DNA of 64,000 nucleotides, from contig NZ_BSVB01000001.1 of assembly GCF_030161895.1 (NCBI RefSeq), positions 1,550,001 to 1,614,000 of the forward strand, written 5' to 3'. Under the pieces are notes generated by a model that was not told where the DNA came from, made no database searches, and saw only the letters and a program-made list of their open reading frames with translations. The stretch is from Pseudolysinimonas kribbensis (lineage in GTDB: Bacteria; Actinomycetota; Actinomycetes; Actinomycetales; Microbacteriaceae). Of this stretch, positions 39,364 through 49,102 are shown in pieces. Position numbers and translations under genes: made by a program. Within the stretch, counting starts at the first letter, position 1. Every line of letters starts with the position of its first letter.

Positions 39364-40670
39364 GGCACCGGCTCCCGCGCGTCGTACTGCCGGAAGGCGG
39401 GCCGCAGCCGCGCGATCGCGACGAGGACGATCCCGATGACCACGGCACCCAGCAGCGGAGGCCACCACAGCGCGCCCGCCGCGGCCACGAAGCCCGCGAA
39501 GACGTCGCCCACCCGCGGCCCCGCGGTCAGCACGAGCGTGTACAAGCCCTGCAGTCGGCCGCGCATCTCGTCCGGCGCGGCGGACTGCATCATCGTCGTG
39601 CGGAAGATGCCCGCGATGTTGTCCGCGGCCCCGACCAGCACCAGGGCCGTGGCCAGCCCGATCAGCCAGGGCAGGTCGACGTGGTGCGCGTCCGCGTCAT
39701 GCGGCAGGAGCGACAGGGTGAGCACGAGTGCACCGAAGACCGCGACGCCGCTCGCCATGCAGCCGGCCGCGATGAGCATCGCGCGCCCCTGCCGCCGCAC
39801 CCGTCCGAGGGGTCCGGAGAGCACGCCGCTCACGATCACGCCGACCGCGCTCGCGGCGACGAGGATGCCGACGGTGGTCGCGCCGCCCCCGAGCAGGACC
39901 GCGCCGACGGCGGGCAGCAACGCGTACGCCCGACCGAACGCGAAGGTGGCGATCTGGATGCCGATCGCCGTCCGCAGGTTGCGGGCCGACCGCAGGAAGC
40001 GCAGTCCCTCGGCGATCGCCGCCGGGCCGACACGCGCGCGCACGGCCGGCACGATGGCCGGCAGCGACGCGATGCCCCAGAACCCGACGAGGAACAGCCC
40101 GAGGTCGATCGTGTAGGTCCAGGCGAATCCGACGGCGGCGACCAGCAGTCCGCCGAGGGCGGGGCCGACCGCCGACTGGAGGCCGGCGCTGATCCCGCTC
40201 AGGGCCGCGACCGCCGGCAGCAGCCGGCGCTCGACGAGGCGCGGATGGATGGCGAAGCGGGCGGCGCCGACGAGGGCGCCGACGGTCGACGACAGCGTCG
40301 TGAAGACGTAGTAGGGCCAGAGCTCGGTCACCGACAGCCAGGAGAGGCCGGCGATCCCGAGAGGGGCCACGAACGAGATCGACGAGGCGACGATGAGCAC
40401 CTTGCGCCGGTCGAACGCGTCGACGATGGCGCCGCCGAAGATCCCCATGACGATCATGGGCGCGAGCGCGAATCCACCCACGAGAGCCACGGCGGCGGTC
40501 GTTCCGCTCAGGTCGTACACCTGGATGCCGATGGCGACCGCGGTCAACTGAGTCCCGATGCCCCCGGCCACCCCGCTCATCCAGAACCGGCGGTACGCGG
40601 GGCTCTCGCGAAGGGGCGCCACATCGAGGAACCAGCGTCGCCGGGGCGGTGCACAGTCGACGGCGGACAC
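39360..40670 (-). CDS. MFS transporter (MFS_3 family)
   Basis: A 436-residue polytopic protein with ESPAYRRFWMSGVAGGIGTQLTAVAIGIQVYDLSG, the FGGAIVDAFDRRKVLI loop and SAAPDEMRGRLQGLYTLVLTAGPRVGD. Twelve helices can be followed. It is the first gene of the MFS-M24-GH5 operon, starting at GTG 40670, 17 bases after the palindromic operator. MFS_3 members are mostly exporters, but the sugar context allows uptake or efflux of sugars or phenolics. Confidence 0.85.
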   Translation of the reverse strand: MSAVDCAPPRRRWFLDVAPLRESPAYRRFWMSGVAGGIGTQLTAVAIGIQVYDLSGTTAAVALVGGFALAPMIVMGIFGGAIVDAFDRRKVLIVASSISFVAPLGIAGLSWLSVTELWPYYVFTTLSSTVGALVGAARFAIHPRLVERRLLPAVAALSGISAGLQSAVGPALGGLLVAAVGFAWTYTIDLGLFLVGFWGIASLPAIVPAVRARVGPAAIAEGLRFLRSARNLRTAIGIQIATFAFGRAYALLPAVGAVLLGGGATTVGILVAASAVGVIVSGVLSGPLGRVRRQGRAMLIAAGCMASGVAVFGALVLTLSLLPHDADAHHVDLPWLIGLATALVLVGAADNIAGIFRTTMMQSAAPDEMRGRLQGLYTLVLTAGPRVGDVFAGFVAAAGALWWPPLLGAVVIGIVLVAIARLRPAFRQYDAREPVP

Positions 40671-40686
40671 CCGGCCACCTTAGCAA

Positions 40687-40698
40687 GAAAGCGCTTTC
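40687..40698. promoter_or_regulatory. LacI-type operator GAAAGCGCTTTC, perfect palindrome
   Basis: GAAAGCGCTTTC differs at one base from the three GAAAGCGGTTTC sites and is fully symmetric. It lies between the MFS start and the second lacI-type gene. Either LacI protein could bind it; shared control with the 32.5 kb operator is the simplest reading. Confidence 0.75.
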
Positions 40699-40720
40699 TC
40701 GCTCTCGCTCTCGCGCTCGA

Positions 40721-41722
40721 TCACCCTCCGGACGACGCCCGCACGACGAGCTCGGGCTGGAAGACGACCTGCCGCGGCCGCGGCTGCGCGGCGGCGGCCT
40801 CCTCGAGCAGGATGCCGACCGCCGTGCGCCCGATGAGCTCGGTCGGCTGCCGCACCGAGCTGAGCGGCACCATCGCCGCGCTCGCGACGTCGATGTCGTC
40901 GTAGCCGATCAGCGCGACGTCGCCCGGCACACGGACCGATCCCTCGACCACGAGCGTCTCGAGCACGCCGAGGGCGACCAGGTCGTTCGCGGCGAGCACG
41001 GCATCCGGCATTCGCGCCGATGCGAGGAGAGCGCGTCCGGCGCGCCGGCCCTCGGTCACCGTGAGCGCCGCCGTCGGCACGACCTCGAGCGTCGCGCCGT
41101 CGATCGAGGCGACCGCCTCCCGCGCGCCGGTGAGCCGATCCGCGACCTGCCGGATGCCGACCGGGCCGCCGACGAACGCGATCCGACGCCGGCCGATCTG
41201 CAGCAGGTGCGCCGCCGCCATCCGGCCGCCTGCGACGTCGTCGACCGACACCGAGCTGACGCGCCGGTCGCTGCTCGCCCGGTCGACCAGCACGGCCGGA
41301 ATCCCGCGCTCGCGCAGAAGTCGCAGCCGCTCGTCGATGCGGCCGTACGGCGAGATCAGCACGCCGCGCACCCGCTGCTCCTCGAACAGGTCGAGGTAGC
41401 CGGCCTCGCGCGCGGAGTCCTCGGCGCTGTTGCCGAGGATCACCGACATCCCGTGCCGCACCGCCTCGTCCTCGGCCCCGCGGGCGAGATCGGTGAAGAA
41501 CGGGTTGCGCACATCGAGCACGACGAGGCCGATGGTCTGACTCTGGCCGGCCCTCAGCATCCGTGCGGCGTCGTTGCGCACGTAGCCGAGCTCGGCGATG
41601 GCCTCCCGGATGCGACCGAGCGACGCCGCCGACACCTTCTCCGGATGGTTGAGGGCGTTCGACACCGTGCCGACCGAGACCCCCGCCCGCTCGGCGACGC
41701 CGCGGATGCCGATCGACGCCAT
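40721..41722 (-). CDS. LacI-family transcriptional regulator
   Basis: A 333-residue LacI regulator with the domain SIGIRGVAERAGVSVGTVSNALNHPEKVSAASL, hinge YVRNDAARMLRAG, and the effector domain (VVLDVRNPFFTDLARGAEDEA, VALIGYDDIDVASAAMVPLSSVRQPTELIG). ATG at 41722 fits the usual LacI start; the upstream ATG at 41764 would add an improbable extension. It lies upstream of the MFS operon and opposite an aldo/keto reductase gene. A palindrome at 41752 is a candidate autoregulatory site. Confidence 0.9.
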   Translation of the reverse strand: MASIGIRGVAERAGVSVGTVSNALNHPEKVSAASLGRIREAIAELGYVRNDAARMLRAGQSQTIGLVVLDVRNPFFTDLARGAEDEAVRHGMSVILGNSAEDSAREAGYLDLFEEQRVRGVLISPYGRIDERLRLLRERGIPAVLVDRASSDRRVSSVSVDDVAGGRMAAAHLLQIGRRRIAFVGGPVGIRQVADRLTGAREAVASIDGATLEVVPTAALTVTEGRRAGRALLASARMPDAVLAANDLVALGVLETLVVEGSVRVPGDVALIGYDDIDVASAAMVPLSSVRQPTELIGRTAVGILLEEAAAAQPRPRQVVFQPELVVRASSGG

Positions 41723-41751
41723 GGCCCGATCCTGCCAGCGCGCGCCCGGAA

Positions 41752-41763
41752 TGAATCCATTCA
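41752..41763. promoter_or_regulatory. Inverted repeat between divergent lacI-type and aldo/keto reductase genes
   Basis: TGAAT-CC-ATTCA is a 5+2+5 palindrome placed 30 bases before the LacI start and 24 before the aldo/keto reductase start. A regulator site is likely. It does not resemble the GAAAGC operators. Confidence 0.5.
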
Positions 41764-41787
41764 CGACGCACCCGGCACAATCTGAGG

Positions 41788-42714
41788 GTGAGCGCGCTCG
41801 ACCTCTCCCTTCCGGTGGTCCTCGGGACGGGCTGGTTCGACCCCGACGTCGCCGGTGCCGTGGACGCCTCCATCGCGACCTACCTGGACGCCGGTGGACG
41901 GGTGCTCGACACCGGACGCGTCTACGGTCGCAGCGAGGACGCGATCGGCGACTGGTTCCGCGCGCACGGCGACGTGCCGGGGGTGCGACTCGTCACGAAG
42001 GGGGCCACCCGGATCTCACCGACTGGCTTCCGCGCCTGTCGCGCCACGCGGTGCTCGCCGACGCGCGCACGAGCGCGGACAAGCTGGGGAGGCCTGTCGA
42101 TCTCTACCTGTTGCACCGCGACGACCCGGCGGCTCCCGTCGAGGACCTGGCCGACACACTGCGGGTCGTGGTCGACGAGGGTCTGGCCTCGGAGGTCGGG
42201 GTCTCGAACTGGGCGCTCGATCGGACCCGCGCACTCGATGATGCCCTGCGCGAGCGCGGACTCCGGTTGGCGGCCCTCAGCAACTACGCGGGACTCGCGG
42301 CTGCCAGCGGCACGCCGGAGCTCGCGGGCGTGCGCAGCCTCGACGCGGCGACGCTCGCGTGGGCGCAGGCGCACCGCATCCCGAACCTCGCCTGGTCGTC
42401 GCAGTCGGGCGGCTATTTCGTCGGCCGCGAGAGATCGCTCTTCGACGGTCGCGAGAACGTGCGCCGCCGGGGGTGCTCGACCGAGTGGCCGCGGCCGCGG
42501 GTGTGCGTTCGGACGACCTGCTCGCCCGGTGGACGGCGACGCGCACCCGCAGCATCGTGCCGATCGTCGCGAGCCGCACGCCCGAGCGCCTCGCACGCGT
42601 CCTCTCGAGTACGCGGGATGCGGCATTCGACCCGGCGGTCGAGCAGCTCATCGCCGCGCTCGACCCTGCCGGCTCTCTCAGCCGCGCGCTCCTCGATCCC
42701 GACCCCGCGTGGTG
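41788..42714 (+). CDS. Aldo/keto reductase family protein, frameshifted twice
   Basis: The tetrad is visible: Asp and Tyr in VLDTGRVYGRSEDAIG, Lys in VRLVTKGA, and His in DLYLLHRDDP, with VGVSNWALDRTRALDDAL as the usual AKR signature. Frames break at 42000-42004 and 42468-42472, both GGGGG runs that need a sixth G. The restored length is about 309 residues. GTG at 41788 follows CACAAT by seven bases. It probably reduces a sugar aldehyde or lactaldehyde; placement before rhaI suggests a link to rhamnose metabolism, but no substrate is evident. Confidence 0.8.
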
Positions 42715-42766
42715 AACCTCACCGCCGTCGACGGGCTGACCGTTTCGCGACAGGTCGGGATGCCGT

Positions 42767-42780
42767 ATCGTTAAAACGAT
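42767..42780. promoter_or_regulatory. Operator-like palindrome in the rhaI promoter
   Basis: ATCGTT-AA-AACGAT is a perfect 6+2+6 inverted repeat overlapping the -10-like TATCGT, 40-53 bases before the rhaI start. A rhamnose-responsive repressor (LacI type at 46889 or another) is the likely ligand. Confidence 0.6.
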
Positions 42781-42819
42781 TCAATCGCGGCCGTCGCCGC
42801 CCGGATGAAAGAGCCGCCC

Positions 42820-43986
42820 ATGGTCGATCTCGCGCCCATCTCGTCCCGTCTCGCCGAGCAGCGGATCGAACTGCCCTCGTGGGCGTTCGGCAACTCGGGC
42901 ACGCGCTTCAAGGTGTTCGCCCAGCCCGGTGTGCCGCGCGATCCGTTCGAGAAGATCTCCGACGCCGCCCAGGTGCACAAGCACACCGGCCTCGCGCCGA
43001 CCGTCGCCCTGCACATCCCGTGGGACAAGGTCGACAGCTACGACGACCTCGCGAAGCACGCCGAGGACAACGGTGTCGCACTCGGCACCGTCAACTCGAA
43101 CACGTTCCAGGACGACGACTACAAGCTCGGCTCCGTCACGCACCGCGACGACCGCATCCGCCAGAAGGCGATCGACCACCACTTCGCGTGCATCGACGTC
43201 ATGAACCAGACCGGGTCGCGCGACCTCAAGATCTGGCTCGCCGACGGCACCAACTATCCGGGACAGGACGACATGCGCGGCCGCCAGGACCGGCTGCACG
43301 ACTCGCTGTCGAAGATCTACGAGCGGATCGGCGAGAACCAGCGCCTCGTGCTCGAGTACAAGTTCTTCGAGCCGGCGTTCTACCACACCGACGTGCCGGA
43401 CTGGGGCACCAGCTACGCCCAGGTCAGCGCCCTCGGCGAGCGCGCCGTGGTGTGCCTCGACACCGGCCACCACGCGCCAGGCACCAACATCGAGTTCATC
43501 GTCATGCAGCTGCTGCGCCTCGGCAAGCTCGGCTCGTTCGACTTCAACTCGCGCTTCTACGCCGACGACGACCTGATCGTCGGGGCGGCCGACCCGTTCC
43601 AGCTGTTCCGGATCCTCGTCGAGGTCGTGCGCGGCGGCGGCTACGGCGACGACGGCGACACGGCCTTCATGCTCGACCAGTGCCACAACATCGAGGACAA
43701 GATCCCCGGCCAGATCCGCAGCGTGCTCAACGTGCAGGAGATGACGGCGCGGGCGCTGCTCGTCGACACCGCGGCGCTCGCGACCGCGCAGGCGGCGGGC
43801 GACGTGCTGAGCGCCAACGGCATCCTGATGGACGCCTTCTACACCGACGTGCGGCCGGCGCTCGCCGAGTGGCGCGCCGCGCGCGGGCTGCCGGAGGATC
43901 CGATGGCGGCCTATGCGGCATCCGGGTACGGCGCGAGCATCGTCGCCGACCGGGTCGGCGGCAACCAGGCCGGCTGGGGCGCCTGA
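42820..43986 (+). CDS. rhaI: L-rhamnose isomerase (RhaI type)
   Basis: Isomerises L-rhamnose to L-rhamnulose. The 388-residue xylose-isomerase-like barrel has WAFGNSGTRFKVFAQPG, DVMNQTGSRDLKIWLADGTNYPGQDD, the metal/base region LVLEYKFFEPAFYHTDVPDWGTSY, CLDTGHHAPGTNIEFI, and FDFNSRFYADDDLIVGAADPFQLFRI. This is the actinobacterial/Pseudomonas RhaI group, distinct from RhaA. ATG at 42820 has GAAAGAG upstream and is preferred to ATG at 42805. It is convergent with the FGGY kinase. Confidence 0.93.
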   Translation: MVDLAPISSRLAEQRIELPSWAFGNSGTRFKVFAQPGVPRDPFEKISDAAQVHKHTGLAPTVALHIPWDKVDSYDDLAKHAEDNGVALGTVNSNTFQDDDYKLGSVTHRDDRIRQKAIDHHFACIDVMNQTGSRDLKIWLADGTNYPGQDDMRGRQDRLHDSLSKIYERIGENQRLVLEYKFFEPAFYHTDVPDWGTSYAQVSALGERAVVCLDTGHHAPGTNIEFIVMQLLRLGKLGSFDFNSRFYADDDLIVGAADPFQLFRILVEVVRGGGYGDDGDTAFMLDQCHNIEDKIPGQIRSVLNVQEMTARALLVDTAALATAQAAGDVLSANGILMDAFYTDVRPALAEWRAARGLPEDPMAAYAASGYGASIVADRVGGNQAGWGA

Positions 43987-43993
43987 GCGGCGC

Positions 43994-45417
43994 TCAGACC
44001 GGGTTCTCGCCTCCGTCGCGACCGAGGGCCGCGCAGAAGAGGTGGTAGCGCTCCTCGAGGGGATCGCGCAGGGCCTCGTCGGGGTCGACGGTCGATCGAC
44101 GCCCCGCGAAACGCTCGGCGACGACGCCGATCGTCTCCCCGCCCAGGGCCGCCGCCGCCAGCACCGCCGCGCCCGCGGCGCTGCCCGCCCCTCCGAGACG
44201 ATCACCGTGCGCGCGAGCACCGTCGCCCGGATGCGGTTCCACACCCCGCTCGCCGCCGCCCCGCCGGCGAGATGGTGGCGTCGCCGCTCGACGCCGAGCC
44301 CGGCCAGGCGTTCCAGGCCGAACCGCTCGACGAAGGCGACGCCCTCGTAGACCGTGCGGAACCGAGCCGCGGGGTCGTCGGCGGGAGCGGCCGCGCCCGG
44401 CACGCTCACCGAGAACCCGGCGAATCGCGGATCGGCGATCGGGAAGCGCTCGCCGATCCGCGCGAGCGGATACGCGACGACGGCCGACGGCCCGACCGCG
44501 GCGATCCGTTCGGCGTGACCCGCCGGATCGAGGCCGGCGGTGATGCCGCTCGCCAGGACGCCGGCGCCGCTGTTGGAGGCGCCTCCCGGCCAGAACAGGC
44601 CATCGGGGGCGACGTGCGAGTACACGCCCGTCGCCGCGTCGACGACGTCGCGGGGCGCCACCGCCTTGATCACGAGCGTGGTTCCGAGCACGCCGACCGT
44701 GTCGCCCTCGCGGACGGCGCCGGTCGCGATCTGCCCGGTCGCCCCGTCGGTCATCCCGGACACGATCACGACGCCGGTGGGCAGGCCCCAGTCAGCGGGG
44801 CGCGACACCTCCCCGATCACGCGTCCCGGTCCGACCAGGTCGGGCAGGTGGTCGCGGGGCATCCCCACGACGGCGAGCGCCGCGGCGTCCCAGGCGGCGG
44901 TGACCGGATCGATCCCGCTCTTCAGCGCGTGCGAGGTGTCGGAGGGCAGCAGCCGCCCGGCCAGTGCCGCGATCACGACGTCGGGAGAGAACACGTAGCG
45001 CGCCACCCCACCGGCTGCCGCGCCGTGCATCCACGCGGCTCGGGCCAGGGCGGCGGACGGCCTCGCACCGAGACCCGCCTCGGCGAGGGCGCGCAGGTGC
45101 CCGGCACCGCGCGGGTCGTCGTACAGCACGGCGTCGCCGACCGGCACCCCGTGGGCGTCGACCGGCACCACCGTGCCCGAGGTGCCCGTGATGCTGAGCG
45201 CGCGCACCTCGCCCGCCCGCCCGCCGAGGTCCGCCGCCACGCCGCGGACCAGGTCGCGCACGACGCCCGCGTAGACGGCGGGCTGGGTGCGCTCCCCGTG
45301 CGCACCCGTGACCGCCATCGGGGCGCGACGTTCGCCGAGGGTGTGGCCGGATGCGGCATCCACCGCGCGGACGCGGGCACCGGCGGTCGCGAGGTCGATC
45401 CCGAGGACGATGCTCAC
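43994..45417 (-). CDS. FGGY-family carbohydrate kinase
   Basis: An ATP-dependent sugar kinase: SIVLGIDLATAGARVRAVD (phosphate 1), ALSITGTSGTVVPVD, VVIVSGMTDGATGQIATGAV, VGVLGTTLVIKAV and HHLAGGAAASGVWNRIRATVLARTV. It lacks the rhamnulokinase-type signatures of the two kinases at 58-61 kb, so it probably phosphorylates a different ketose. The frame breaks near 44190 (GAGGGGCGG needs one more G). GTG at 45417 overlaps the HAD stop as GTGA. It is the last gene of the long minus-strand operon. Confidence 0.85.
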
Positions 45418-46105
45418 CCGGGCGACCCGATCCGGTCGAGAAGCCGGGTGGCGAGGCCCTCGAGGCTGCGCACCACGATGTCGGGCTCGGCGAGCTGCTC
45501 GGCGGTGGGGTGGTCGGGCGCCTCGCCCCGCAGCAGCCACACGGTGCGCAGGCCGAGCGCGCGGGCCGGGCGCACGTCGGTGTCGAGCCGGTTGCCGATG
45601 TGGACGGCCTGCTCCGGCCGCACCCCGGCCTGGTCGAGACACCACGCGAACAGCTCGGGCGACGGCTTCTCGAACCCGACGATCGCCGAGACGCCCCAGA
45701 CATCGACGAACGGCGCGACGCCGTCGCGCTCGAGCGCCCGGACGACGTCCTCCTCCTGGTTGGCGAGGACGCCGAACCGCACGCGGCGATCGAGGGCGCG
45801 CAGGAACGGCAGCACGTCGTCGTACATGGTGCCCGCCGGATGCACCCAGTGCGCCCGGGTGCGCTCGTGCAGCTCCGCGCGGCGCTCCCGGCCGCCGAGG
45901 AACTCCTCCGCGAGCGTCGCGCGCAACGACCCGGCCTGCGCCGCGCGCTGCGCGTCGTACAGCTCGCGGAAGCGGTCGCGATCGGCCGGCGCGACGCCGT
46001 CGGCGGCGCGGAGCTCGTCGAGGGCCGTGAGAACCGCGACCACGAAGTTCTCGTCGTCGTAGATCGGCCCCCGACATCGCAGAAGACGGCGGCGAGCCCC
46101 GCCAT
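45414..46105 (-). CDS. HAD-superfamily phosphatase
   Basis: After correcting a GGGGG run near 46070 the protein starts MAGLAAVFCDVGGPIYDDENF, giving HAD motif I (DVGG). Motif II lies in VRFGVLANQEED, the Lys in GFEKPSPELFAWCLDQAG, and motif IV in AVHIGNRLDTDVRPARALG. It has a helical C1 cap and about 230 residues. It is inserted between the aldolase and the kinase genes with one- and four-base overlaps, which suggests that it acts on an intermediate or by-product of that small pathway. Confidence 0.82.
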
Positions 46106-46878
46106 CAGGCCGTGCCCGCGAGGTTCTTGCGCCGCTCGGCCATGTCGGTGCGCTCGAAGTAGTGCGACACGGCGTCCTCGCCCAGGCCGCTGATCCCGCC
46201 GATCGACAGCGCCTGCACCCGGGCCCTGGCCCCCTTGACGGTCATGAGCGTGATCGCCTCGATGGCATCCGCGCTCCCGCCGATCGCGACGATCCCGTGA
46301 TTGCCCAGCAGCACGACCGACGGCAGCTCGCCGTGCTCCGCCGCGTAGCCGCGCAGGCGATCGAGGAACAGACGGCCGAGGGCGATGCCGGGTGCCGCGT
46401 ACGGCACGAAGAGCGGCACGCCGATGACCACGGCCTCATCCGAGTACACCCATTGGGCGAAGGCCGTCTCCGCGTGCACGCTCGCCAGGAGCCCGAGCAC
46501 CGCCGTCGGATGGGTGTGCGCCACATACGCGGTCGGCCGCACCGACTGCACAGCGGCGTGCACGAGCGTCTCGATCGAGCCGCGGCGCCGGATGCCGTCG
46601 TGCTCGCCGGCGTCGAGCATCGCGGTGAGGTCCTCCTGCGTGGCGGACGCGTCCTCCATGAGATCGACCAGCGGCGGCACCTCGGTGACGACGAAGTCCT
46701 CGCGGGCGGCTCCCGCCATGAACGATCCGGAGGCCTTCACGAGCATGCGGCCGTCGTCCAGGCGCATCGAGGTGTTGCCCTCCGCGAGGACCACGAAGTC
46801 CTTGGCGGGATCGCCGAGGCGGTGCGTGAGGGCGAGGAGCTCGTCGGGCACGAGGCCGGGCTGCCAGGCGGTGGCCAT
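46105..46878 (-). CDS. Class II aldolase/adducin family protein
   Basis: A 257-residue zinc-dependent aldolase-type protein. Phosphate- and zinc-binding segments are VLAEGNTSMRLDDGRMLVKASGSFM, AYVAHTHPTAVLGLLA (HxH) and LLGNHGIVAIGG. Relatives include fuculose- and rhamnulose-phosphate aldolases and ribulose-phosphate epimerases. Together with the adjacent FGGY kinase it could cleave a phosphorylated ketose to DHAP and an aldehyde. Its substrate is unlikely to be rhamnulose-1-phosphate alone, since a dedicated aldolase is present at 56 kb. Confidence 0.87.
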   Translation of the reverse strand: MATAWQPGLVPDELLALTHRLGDPAKDFVVLAEGNTSMRLDDGRMLVKASGSFMAGAAREDFVVTEVPPLVDLMEDASATQEDLTAMLDAGEHDGIRRRGSIETLVHAAVQSVRPTAYVAHTHPTAVLGLLASVHAETAFAQWVYSDEAVVIGVPLFVPYAAPGIALGRLFLDRLRGYAAEHGELPSVVLLGNHGIVAIGGSADAIEAITLMTVKGARARVQALSIGGISGLGEDAVSHYFERTDMAERRKNLAGTA

Positions 46879-46888
46879 GGTTCTTCCT

Positions 46889-47930
46889 TCAGGGTCGGGC
46901 GTCGTGCGCTCGGGCGAGCGCGCGCGGGATCGGGGCGGCCGCTCGACGCGCGGACCACCAGCTCGGGGATGAGCAGCTCGTGGCGGTGCACGTGCACGGC
47001 ACCGCGATCGATCTCATCGAGGAGCAGACGCACGGCTCGGCGGCCGAGCCGCTCGCGGGGCTGCCGCACGGTGGTCAGCGGCACGGTCGCGGCCTCCGAC
47101 CACGAGAGGTCGTCGAAGCCGACGATCGAGACGTCGTCGGGCACCCGGATGCCGGCACCCGCGAACTCGAGCAGCAGGCCGAGCGCGATGAGGTCGTTGC
47201 CGCACATGATCGCGGTGGGCAGGTCGCCGGATGCCCGCGCCGCGAGCTGCGCGCCCGCCGCCCGGCCGTCGGTGATCCGCCACGAGTCGGTGACGATCCG
47301 CTCCGCGACGATGCCCGCCTCGGCCAGCGCCCCCGCGAATCCCGCGAACCGCCGATCGACCTGCAGGCTGCTGCCGAGGTTGCCGACGAACGCGATCCGG
47401 CGATGGCCGAGCGCGATGAGGTGCTCGCCGGCGAGCCGCCCGCCGGCGACGTCGTCGGTCTTGACCCAGCAGCGGGTGGAGCTGTCGTCGACGCGGTCGA
47501 CGTAGACGAGCGGGATGCCGCGCGAGTCGAGGCGCTCCAGGTCCTCCGCCGACGCGCGCACCGGGGCGATCATGATGCCGTGCACCCGCTGGCGCACGAG
47601 CACCTCGAGGTTGTCCTGCTCACGCTCCGCGTCGTCGCCGTTGTGGATCATGACGACGCCGACGCCGAGCTCCTTGGCCTCGGCCTCGGCGCCCAGTGCG
47701 ACGTCGACGAAGAACGGGTTGGCCAGATCCGCCAGGGCGAGCCCGAGGGTGCGCTGGCGGCCGGCGGGGAACTTGCGGGCGTGCTGGATGGGCGTGAAGC
47801 CGAGCTCGGCGATCGCCGCGAGCACCCGCTCCCGCGTGGGAGCGGAGACGTATCCGGGGCGGTTCAGCACGTTGCTGACGGTGCCGGCCGAGACGCCCGC
47901 GTGGCGGGCGACATCGTGGATCGTGGCCAT
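46889..47930 (-). CDS. LacI-family transcriptional regulator
   Basis: The protein starts MATIHDVARHAGVSAGTVSNVLNRPGYVSAPTRERV with hinge FTPIQHARKFPAG. Its effector domain includes LALADLANPFFVDVALGAEAEA and VSIVGFDDLSWSEAATVPLTTVRQP, ending ELVVRASSG. As sequenced the frame runs on into the aldolase gene; removing one C near 46935 gives an ending PIPRALARAHDARP and TGA at 46889. It lies inside the operon between the rhamnose-binding protein and the aldolase and probably controls part of this locus. Confidence 0.87.
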
Positions 47931-48003
47931 GTCCGTCCTTCGCTCAGCCCGGATGGCCGGGGCCCGCGACGCAGAACGCCGCAGGCCCCGGCATGGTGTC
48001 CTG

Positions 48004-49050
48004 CTAGAAGGAGAACTTGCCGACGTTCGACTTGTCGAACACGAACATGGGTCCGAGAACGACCTCACCGCCCTTGCCGACCGTGAACTTGCCGAGCTTG
48101 CCCGCCTTGAAGGTGTCGCCCTCCTTGCCCGTGATGGTGCCCTTGATCAGGGCGTCCGCCGCGTACGAGGCGAGGTATCCGAGGTCCTCGGGGTTCCAGA
48201 GGCCGAACTGCTCGACGACGCCGCTGTTCACGTAGGTCGCCATCTCGCTCGGCAGCCCGAGGCCCGTGACCCACACCTTGCCCTGGAACTGCGGGGTGTC
48301 GGAGAGGTAGTGCGCGGCCTCCTTCACCGCGACCGTGTCGGGCGCGATGATGCCCTTGAGGTCGGGGATGCTCTGCATGAGGCCCTGCGCCGCCTGGTAC
48401 GACTTCTGGTCGTCGTCCTCGCCATACGCGACCTTGGCGATCTTGATCTCCGGGTGGTCCTTCTTGATGAGGGCCGTCATGGCGTCCACCCACGCGTTCA
48501 GGTTCGCGGCGTTGGCGCCGCCGGACTCGATCGCGATCGTGCCGCCGGCCGGGCCGAGGTGCTTCGCCATGAGGTCGACGAGACCCTTGGCGATGCCGTC
48601 GACGGTCGCCTGGTTGATGAAGACGTCGCGGCAGTCGGTGTCGGTGTCGAAGGCGACGACCTTCACGCCGGCCTTCTGGGCGGCCTTCAGGTCGTTGCAG
48701 ACCGCGCTCGGGTCGTTCGCCGCGATGGCGATCGCCTTCTGCCCGGTCTGGATCGCGGTCTGGATGAACGGCACCTGGTCGGCCGACCCGGTGGCGGTCG
48801 GTCCGACCTCCTTGAACTTCAGGCCGAGGGCGTCGGCCGCCGTCTTGGCGCCCTTGTCCGACGCCTCGAAGTACTTGTTGCCGAGGCTCTTCGGGATGAC
48901 GGTGATGCTGCCGCCGGAGGAGTCGCCTCCGCCGCCGCCGGAGCCGCCGGTGGCCGCCGCGCATCCGGAGAGGAGCGCCGCCGCGGCAGCGATGGCGACC
49001 GCTCCCAGCGCGATGCGCCGGGTCGAGGTCGTTCTGAACGTGAACCTCAT
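48004..49050 (-). CDS. rhaS: Rhamnose ABC transporter substrate-binding lipoprotein (RhaS-like)
   Basis: A periplasmic-binding-protein-like lipoprotein of family 4 (Peripla_BP_4). The lipobox is ALLSGCAAA, followed by a Gly/Ser linker and then ITVIPKSLGNKYFEASDKGAKTAA, QVPFIQTAIQTGQKAIAIAANDPSAVC, KVVAFDTDTDCRD and GIIAPDTVAVKEAAHYLSD. This matches rhamnose-binding proteins of CUT2 importers. It lies downstream of the two permeases and the ATPase in one operon, and 72 bases before the LacI gene. Confidence 0.9.
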   Translation of the reverse strand: MRFTFRTTSTRRIALGAVAIAAAAALLSGCAAATGGSGGGGGDSSGGSITVIPKSLGNKYFEASDKGAKTAADALGLKFKEVGPTATGSADQVPFIQTAIQTGQKAIAIAANDPSAVCNDLKAAQKAGVKVVAFDTDTDCRDVFINQATVDGIAKGLVDLMAKHLGPAGGTIAIESGGANAANLNAWVDAMTALIKKDHPEIKIAKVAYGEDDDQKSYQAAQGLMQSIPDLKGIIAPDTVAVKEAAHYLSDTPQFQGKVWVTGLGLPSEMATYVNSGVVEQFGLWNPEDLGYLASYAADALIKGTITGKEGDTFKAGKLGKFTVGKGGEVVLGPMFVFDKSNVGKFSF

Positions 49051-49102
49051 TGTCCTGCCTTCCTATAGGTCACTTGGTGCAGTCGGGGTCGAGATGGTGC
49101 GG

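Noticed and set aside
42781..43990. Minus-strand extension of the FGGY kinase frame across rhaI
   Set aside because: It is an antisense shadow of rhaI (repetitive Val/Glu/Asp-rich text), and the kinase proper ends at 43994 after a frame correction.
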